This document shows, one piece after another, positions 46,041 through 55,500 of a stretch of DNA of 64,000 nt. Under the pieces are notes generated by a model. The model saw only the letters and a list, made by a program, of their open reading frames with translations, ran no database searches and was not told the origin of the DNA. A program made the position numbers and the translations under genes. The stretch is from Corallium rubrum. Lineage: Eukaryota; Cnidaria; Anthozoa; Scleralcyonacea; Coralliidae. The stretch lies in the NCBI GenBank assembly GCA_964035015.1, contig OZ035997.1, forward strand, positions 89,838,465 through 89,902,464, read 5' to 3'. The first letter of the stretch is position 1, and every line of letters starts with the position of its first letter.

Positions 46041-49000
46041 TACAGCGATACTACACACCAAAACATCTTATAAGAGATTTATTATACAACTGCTCTGACC
46101 AACAAACTTTTATGGAAAAAGAAAACTAAAGGCCAGAGAAGTAGCGTGACTTGCACCAGGACCAGGGCTCTCACAACTTATTTGCATAGTCCTGTCCTCA
46201 TCGGGGGAGGGGATTAGACCAAAGAGAGACACAAAGAACTTTTGAAAAGATTGTATAATATATACTATTAATACTGACCCCTCCCCCCACAGTGATGGTC
46301 TTTTTTAAGGAAATTTCCTTAAAAAGTGAGAACACTGACCAGGACAAAACCAAGACAAAATAATAAGCATACATGAAGTAGTTCCCAAGTGATAAATTTG
46401 ATTGGCTAACAAAATCTGTCAAACCGATTTTCTATCCAAATAACTAACTATCCAAATAACTAACTATCCAAATATCGCTGTATATTTGTACTCATTTTTA
46501 GCGTTATTCGGACAGTTTTTAATGCAGTTGTATAAGTCATGTTATTCTCCGTTCGTCATGCGTGAGTCACGCTGAATATTAATGAGGCGGCATCCCTTTG
46601 GAAACTATATGGGGGGGGGGGGGGAGTGTCATCTACTGAGACCACCTTCGACATAAAATTCACATATATAGATTATCTTTTTCTAAAACGAAGCTTTGGA
46701 TTCCCATTTAGTTACGGGGAAGATTACATGTACAGGAGCGATATGTTTTATCATTGGTTTTATAAAATATGTAAGAAATTAGAAACACTGATCTCTATAT
46801 AACTGGATTGCTCATCCTTTATGGTCATCAGTAAACATTTTGAAGCCACGGGCGGCCATATTGGTACTCCAGGTCCAGTGTATCTTGCGGGAGTAGTAAA
46901 TTTACCGGGGGAGTGGGAAAAGCCGTAAACAAATCGTCAGATAGCAATTTACCATTACCACTGGAAAACAGAAGGCAAATCACAGGCAAATACAGCAAAT
47001 ACAGTAAATACTGTACATGAAGATATAAAATTTGCATTCATTGTGATCATGTATAATTAGTGCTGAGCTTACATTTGATATTGAATTGACGAATTTTATC
47101 AACATGCATGGCAACTTGCACAGGCTGGCTGTAAGTTCGTGTCCTATATAACCCGGGTACTTCGTGTAAGCCTGACACCAACACAGATATAGGAGCATTT
47201 TACATATTAAATTTCAATGTGGCCGAGTCGAAGGCATATCAAAGGCGGTCTGGCAGCCGCCATACGACACATGTCAGATTTCGCAGTGGGAGGAAACCCA
47301 GAAAATCCAGCTAAAACCCTCGAAGCACAGAAGAGAACAACCTTACTATTAATTCTACTAACATTAAAGTCCCAAGCTCGATAACAAGGTTGTTCCCAGA
47401 CGGTCACCCATCCAAGTACTAAGCCCGTCTAACCGGCCTTAATTTTGGACTGTGCATGCAGCAGTGAGAGGCAGCGCCCTAACAGCACAGGCACCCGTGC
47501 TCTCCAATAGGAGTTGCTCAGTATGGTTTATTCGCTCGCGAAGTAGGTAGAGAAAAACTATATTTGATCGCGAAGTCTTGGGATTCGAACAATCGAACCT
47601 TCCACCTACAACGTCAAGGTAGGAGCAAGCCTGGAGCAAGTCTGAGATATGATGATGGTACTTCAATTAATATATTACTGCATGGTATTTTGAAACAGTC
47701 TAGTTTCTTCAATAGAAACAGTTTATCTGTTCTTAATAACTTCTCAACCAGATTAAGAACAGGTAAACTGTCAATATTAAAGAAACTAGTCTGTTTCGAA
47801 AAATAAATGATATAAAGTATCTGCAGCATCTACACAAGTTGCTTGACTAACCTGATCAACACACAACACAACACAACACAACACAACACAACACAACACA
47901 ACACAACACAACACAACACAACACAACACAACACAACACAACACAACACAACACAACACAACACAACACAACACAACACAACACAACCTGACAACACAAT
48001 GCGACGCAACCCAAAATAAAGTTACGTGCCACACAACACTACAACACTATACACCACACAACACTATATACAACACAACACAACACAGCACAACACAACA
48101 CAACACAACACAACACAACGCAACGCAACGCAACGCAACGCAACGCAACGCAACGCAACGCAACGCAACGCAACGCAACGCAACGCAACGCAACGCAACA
48201 CTATACGTGCCACACAACACAACCTGACAACACAATGCGACGCAACCCAAAATAAAGTTACCTACGTTCTAATTTCAATTCAATATGATGACTCAATTTC
48301 TCATTGTGATAAGCTGTAGTAGCATTACAAGTGTAGATGCCTTCATCCTCTTTCCTGCCAAAGTACACAAGAAGAGTACGTCCATCCTCTTTAAATTCCC
48401 TTTTTCCAGTTTCTGCAAACAATTGCTTTCCATCTTTATACCAGTGAATGATTGGGCAATATGGGTGGGAGTAAAAACAGCAATGAAGATAAAACCTCTC
48501 ATGAAGATCAGCATTTTCAAGCAAACCGGAAGCATCGTTTAGATATAACTCGTCGTTCTCATCTGTGTCTAGAGAGGAAACCAATTAGTTAAGCATTACA
48601 CTTTGATAACATGCAACGAAAGTGAGTTTGGAAAATTCAAAAGTTTACGCGGTGAACCTGAGATGTAGGCAAGTGTTTACAGTTAAGTACTTTCAACTTC
48701 TCCCAAACTCATAGTTATATTGAAATAAAGTCAATAAAAGTTTAATATTACTAACACAAAATCTTGTCCATATATAAGTCGTATATATACAGTATGTTTC
48801 ATATGCAAAGTGGCATTTTTCAAATATCTTTAAAAGTATTTGCTTTGAGCCGATCAAAGTTTCACAATTTGTTTATTACACTTTAACCAACATTACATAT
48901 TGATTTCATTTGGATATGTTGACAAATAAAGCAGTCGTGACGTATTATGCAAAAAAGGTGTTTTTATGATGTACCAAATTATTATGCAAATTGCACTAGT

Positions 49001-49277
49001 TGAGGTAGAAATTGGCGAAAGATGGGTAAGCAGAAAGATCTGACAGAAGAGGAGAAGAGAAATATAGTTCAACGTCTCGCTCAGGGTAAAAAATCAATCG
49101 AAATTTCATAAGAATTTTCACAGACGAGAGTAGAGCAACCCTTGATGGCCCTGATGGTTGGTCCAGAGGATGGTTGCATGCTTATGGTGCCCAGAAACCA
49201 ATGAGATTAAGACGACAACAAGGTGGTGGGGGTGTTATGTTCTGGGCTGGTATATTAGGCAATGCGATGGTTGGTCC

Positions 49278-49326
<49 letters not shown>

Positions 49327-49372
49327 TATATATATAGTATATATATATAGTATATATATATATATGGTTGGT

Positions 49373-49413
<41 letters not shown>

Positions 49414-49438
49414 TATATATCTATAGTATATATATATA

Positions 49439-49505
<67 letters not shown>

Positions 49506-52500
49506 GGAGTTACTAATGAACATAATATATCTGCTGATAGAAACCTCTGACAATAAGCCAATGAAAAGCCTTCTTTTGACAAAATTAATGTACAGTGAAA
49601 CCTGAGTTTTGCGACCACCCCTGGTGCCACGTAAAAGTGGTCGTTAAGGACAGGTTGTCGTTCAGACAGGTAGTGATGTGACGTCATAGCAGCCATTTTG
49701 GAAGCGCCGCGACCCGCAGCGGTTCTTTATATAGACATTGTTTCAAGTTTAGGAAAATCGCGATTTATAAAGATTTACAAGGGAAATCAGACCTGCCAAC
49801 TTTACCAAACACTAAATCTGTAGATTTTAAAATATAATGATAAAAAACCTGGAGATTGACAGCCAAACCTGGAGATTGCTACATGTGATCTTCCTCGCCA
49901 CTGAAGCCCTGTTTACACGGCCAAAATTTTAGCACGCTTAAGTTAAGCGTGCTTAAAATGCGCCACCTTGGTGTGTTTACATGGTCATTTAATAATCCCT
50001 TAACTCGTACACCATTATTCAACATGGCGGACGAGCTATATTTTTGGTTTTGGAAGCTTCGCGTGCGTCAAAGAACAACGGAAGTCATCGGTACACGAGA
50101 AAGAGTAATAGCTAAAAGAAAGAAAGAAACAAAGGAACAAAGAATAGCGAGATGGAAGCTTCTACAGAAGGGCAAAAAAAACAACATTTTATCGTATTAA
50201 TAACACCGTATTAATAGCAAGTGTTTTTCAATCCCGTTGCGTTTACACGACCAAGTTAAGCGCGATTAGCTGATCTTGCTCAGTTTAATCCACCTCCTTG
50301 AGGTGGTGGATGCGCCATTTTGATTTTGACTGACCAAACAGTGTCAAGCATTGCAGGCATTACTGATAATGATTAAGACTGTATTCAGGTGCTCTGTGCC
50401 TCGGCCGAAGTGCTATAGATGCTTTTCTTTAGTTTATGTTTTATTTTAATTTTTCAGAGTATTTCTATTGGCATTTTTGAGAATTGTCGCTTGCCGTGAG
50501 AAGTGGCAGTCATACCGAGTGACCGCGGGAGAAGTTGTCTGATACTGGGAGTCTCACGGTCAAACCGTGAGAGTTGGCAGGTCTGGGAAATGGAAAAAGC
50601 AAGAACACTTCAAAGAAGTGCCATCTTGATTTATTAATGTCAATATGTTATTTGGATATTAAAATAAAACAAATTTGACATTTGTGTGTTTAATATCATG
50701 GCGTTAGAGCGATGTCAGTCTCCACATCAAAATTTCGTACTGTCAGTTTTTGCGCTGTGTTTTTGTTACGTTTCAAATTCAATTTTTGCGCTGGTTTGGT
50801 CTTGTTAAAAGCTCTTGGCTTTATTTACGACCTTCCAGTAGTATTTATTAGATGTGAACACTCAGTTTTGTCACTTTCTTTTCCAAGTTAAAAAGCCGTT
50901 GTAAAATATACAGACTTGTCGCGGTAAACGATCGTCAAGATTAGAGATGAGCCGATTACGAAAATTGCCGATTACTGAAGCCGATTATTTGGTGGCCGAT
51001 TAATACAAATAATCGGCCGATTAATCGGCATATGCCGATTAGTGCTATACGTTGCTGGTCATCAGGCCCTGCGCAGTTTTGCAATGTTGTAGGGATTGCT
51101 AAATTGCAACAAGATTTGTGAAATATAACAGAAATTTGTTTGCGTGTTTTGAGAATCGATTTCGTTTTGTTTGTCCGACTTTCAGTTTTATAAATCGGTA
51201 TGCGCCAGGGACGTACGCGGCTCCCCCCCTTTTGATATAAAACAACAGACATGTAACTGCAAAACTGATGCAATATGCCATTGTGTCAGGAAATAAAATG
51301 TAAACAGTGTATTCAATCTACTGAGTGTATGCATTTTGAGTATCTGTGTGACGTTTGCATGTTTTGAGTATTTTATATGACGTTTTTTAACCTTTAGAGT
51401 CTATAAAATCTTCCTCCAAAAGCCAGGAAATGGCATTTCAGCGACTTCCGATTTCAAAATTTCCTGGGGGAGCATATCCCCGGACCCCCCTAAAAATTTA
51501 TTTTGACTTCGGCTCCCCCCCCTTTCAGAATCCTGGCTACGTGCCTGGTATGCGCTACGCTATTAGTATTTGCAATGGCAAATTGTGATGTAAAAACAAA
51601 ATATTCGCTTTACTGTGGTGCTACCTGTTTCGTTTGTCCGTGGAAATGTTCCCTGCCTCGCTAAACACACGCTCTGAATAAACACTTGAATTGGGAGGCT
51701 CAGATACTTCAGCACAACTTTAAACAACGTTGGGATAAACAAGTTTCTTTGCTTGCCACCAAACATAAGGGCAGTGCTTGCAATGGCTGTAGCGGAAGGG
51801 CGAGAACGCCGTCGATCTCTTCTTCAACTTTGTGACTGGCGTTGGAAGTGCTGTCGCTTGACCCAACAATCTCGTCGAAGCAAGACCGTAGGTCTTGATG
51901 AGGTTCAGTGCTGCAGCTCTTTTCCTGGGTTGATATGTTCTCGGTCGTGACTACCTCAACCGGTGAAGATCCTTTGCCATTTTCTCGTGTTGGTTTTAAA
52001 ATTTAAACTTTTAAAAGCGTTTCACAAATCTTTTGACAGACTAGGGTTCCGAAGTTCCGGTTCATTGTTTCCGAAGTTGGCGACAAACATTGCAACTTTG
52101 TTTTGATGCTCGCTATTTGATCGGCTGCTATACGTAACAAATTTTGCGGAGTTCGTAAACTTTGTGGCAAACGTCTGACTGCGGAACTCTTCCGTCAAGA
52201 GTTATGTGAAACGCTCTGTAATCATTGTGAAATAAGGACTATTGTGTTTTGGCTTATGCAGTTACGGACTTATGGTGTGTGTTTGCGTCGTTCAAGAAAA
52301 GCTTTATTTGAGACATGCACCGATTATTTTGCCGATTACTCAAAATAATCGGCCGATTACCGATTATTTTAAATTGGCCGATTAATCGGCTTTGCCGATT
52401 AGTTTCCGATTAATCGGCTCATCTCTAGTCAAGATCAACTTGTCTAAAGTTATGCACCAGTCAATTGAAACTACGGCCCCCCGACCCCCGGGGAATAGCG

Positions 52501-55500
52501 GGGCATTTAACATTTCCCTAGTGTTAATCCCCGGCTATTTCCCTCGCCACCGGTGGAACCCCCGGTGTTAAAAGCCCCGGTACCAATGGGATCATTGAAC
52601 CAAACTTTAATAAAATATATCAAGATACAATATAAACAAATAAAGTAATACGTAAATTTAACACGAAACGAGTATAGAAGTAATGCGAGCAACAAAGTCA
52701 CAGCAACTTACAACAAAATTTGATTTCAACACATGTTAATTCGCAATATTGATAAATGATATAATAATTGATATAATAATTATTTAAAAATGTACTTTAT
52801 ATTGATATTTATACTGAAGTGGATATAAATTTTTATAATATGGCTATATATTATGCATTCAAATTTCATAAATTTATACTGCTATAGTCATGACTCATGA
52901 ATACTTAATTTTCTCATGAATAATTCGGTATTATAAAAAGACATAAAAAAAAAGGAAAAACAGCGAAAATACAGTCTTTTAATTAAAGTGTATTGAAATC
53001 TTGTAAAGTGATAACATGATGGCTGACTATTTAAGAGTGATTGCAACAGATTAAGGCCCCGTTTACACTATTACGGTACGGTCAGTTTTCCGTTGAAAAA
53101 TCACTACGTTTCTTTGTTGTGTTTACACTATTCCGGAGTGGTTTGCCGTAGCGTAGTCACTACGCTTAGCACTCCGGCTGCAAATCACTACGCTATGGTA
53201 AATTACCGTACCGTCATAGTGTAAACAGACGATTTTTTCGTTACGGAACGCTCATCCCAATCCGGACCACAACCGTACCGTAATAGTGTAAACGGGGCCT
53301 AAAACTCACCTTTTTCGACGATGTATCGAACAAATCCGCCATGTTGCCAATACGAGCGATTTTTATGATTTTTTTTCATTTGGACCCAGTCCTTCCTTAC
53401 TATGGCCGAGCGTTAAATCCCCGCTACATTTCCCCTCTAAATGGGCCAATTGCAGAACTGCAAAGCATCATGGTAGTTTAGTTACAGGGCAGAATTTTTC
53501 AACATGGCGATTGTATTTTTCGAACGAGGGAAGGTGCTAAACACACGAGAATTGGAAGAAAAGTTTTATCATTTTCGCTTCGATTAAAGTTTATATCAAA
53601 TCTGTACATCTTGTTTTATATTTCTACCGAATCTTGGGTTTCTACGAGCGAGTGTAGTTGAAATATTCAACACGGCGTACAGAGTCGCTGAAGCGGGGAA
53701 TGGCTTCGATCCGAGGTAGTCAGACACAAATTTTGGAATATTTCACAATATAAAGGTAAGTACTGCATTAAATTATTTTCAAGATAAGGAACACGTTGTG
53801 ACTCATTGTTTGCCTGAAAAATTCGGCGATCGATTTAATTCTAGAGACTTGAGAGACAAAAATGTTTGCACACTTGACTGTCCCGAAACAACACATGTTT
53901 GATCAAACGTTCTTTTCACAAACCAAAACATTGAGGTTGTTTGGCGCGAAAAATAAAAACAGTTGCTGTTTGAAATACCGAGCTTTCACACTTCAAAGCT
54001 TTTCGCTGTTACAAGCACACAACTGTTACAACAGTGGCATGTTCCTAATACTAGTGAGAAACTTGATACTGCATTGCTTTTTCATCAAGTTAAAATAAGC
54101 AAGGCAACTGCGAAGACAGAAAAACATTACACAGCAGACTACAACAACCCAGCACCTGCTTTTGCTAAACATGTAAATGTTGATGACTTAAGAAAACTTG
54201 AGGGTGGTTTGAAAACTGTTGGAACTTGTGATTATTTACAGGGCCTTTTAGCATCCAATAATTGTGAACCATTTCAATACCAAGAATTTCTTGAGGAATT
54301 GCCTTCAAAAAGGCATTCAATGATGCAAACCTATTTGCAAATCAAATGTACAATATTGAAATAAGGGAATCTATACTGGAACAAATTACTGTTCCTAACT
54401 TTGCGGAAGTGTGCAAACATTTACCTTCTCCAGAGTATACACCATATACTGAAAACATTCTTTTTACAACCAAAGAACAAATGGTTGACATTGAATGTAA
54501 TACAAGAGGTCAGTCACAGAGCAAACTTTGGTTTCATGAACGAAGAGGTCGTTTAACTGCCTCACATTTTGGTACAGTAATGAAACGAAGAGAAAATGTT
54601 TTCCCCACATCACTACTTAGCAAAATCCTATTACCAGCAAGTAATGTTACAAAGCCCCCAGAAGCATGTCAGTGAGGCAACAGTAATGAGCAGACTGCCA
54701 TTGAAAAATATTTGGAACAAAAGAATTTTAATGAACTAATAATGACTGCATGTGTTCAGTGTGGGTTAATTATTAACACAGAAGCTCCATGGTGTTATAT
54801 GATTCTGCAGAGCCAACATCATTTGGGATAGGTGAGGTGAAGTGCCCCTTCTCAAAAAGAGAAATGACAATTAAAGAAGCCTGTGAGGTTGACTCATCAT
54901 TTTATTTACATGAACTGAATGGAAAACCACAACTAAAGCGAAGCCATCATCATTTTTACCAAATGCAAGGTGTTATGTCTGCATGCAAAGTTAATTGGGG
55001 AGACATTATTGTTTATACAAGCAAAGAAGTATTTAGTGAGAGAATTTACTTTGACCATGAATTATGGTACAAAACAATGTTACCAAAACTTACTTTATTT
55101 TATTTCACATACATTTATCCTAAACTAGTTACTTAAGAAAACATTTAAAAACAATTGTCTGATATTTCATTCTGATTCACACTTGTCGTTTAGTAAAGGT
55201 GGGTAAAATAGAGTGAGGTAAGAACAAATTACCCATATTTTGTTCAAGTCTGATGACATCTTCAGTGGAAAGACATTTTTTATAATTCTAAAACTCTTTA
55301 TGCGTTGTATTGCTCTTTCCACATGCACTCTCAGAGCCGCAATCGTTCGTGTATCATTTTCAGCACTGAGTGAAAGTTGACTTGCACCATTCAGAAAAGG
55401 TGGTATGTTGAGCCCAACACCAGCAGGCATATCATCTGCTATATCAAAACCCCTGTCTGCCATTATGTCATCTCCTGACTCAAGCAAAGTGAGAATGCCA

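Larger units (their letters stand above)
41392..46643. mobile_element. Polinton/Maverick-like remnant with 6-bp target duplication
   Basis: Element 41398-46637 starts AGTAGATGAC and ends GTCATCTACT, flanked by GAGACC at 41392-41397 and 46638-46643. Ends in 5'-AG plus a 6-bp duplication are Polinton hallmarks. Very long inverted arms run from the ends (poly-C/poly-G, then ATTAATATTCAGCGTG) to inner edges near 43572 and 45040. Both arms are broken by later MITEs (left 41590-42560, right about 45935-46540). The interior on the minus strand holds a packaging-ATPase-like fragment and one other ORF; no polymerase, integrase or capsid gene is seen. At 5.24 kb it is far shorter than the usual 15-20 kb. 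It lies in the receptor intron between the Ig1 and Ig2 exons, with its left end 383 bases from the Ig2 exon. Confidence 0.75.

Noticed and set aside
47786-48319. CVVL- and THNTTQ-repeat ORFs
   Set aside because: Translation of the AACAC/AACGC pentanucleotide array.
49949-50200. 83-codon basic ORF ([12 protein letters not shown]) as a new small gene
   Set aside because: Entirely within the 49781-50591 hAT-like element. It could be a relic of a transposon-encoded protein, but I cannot name it.
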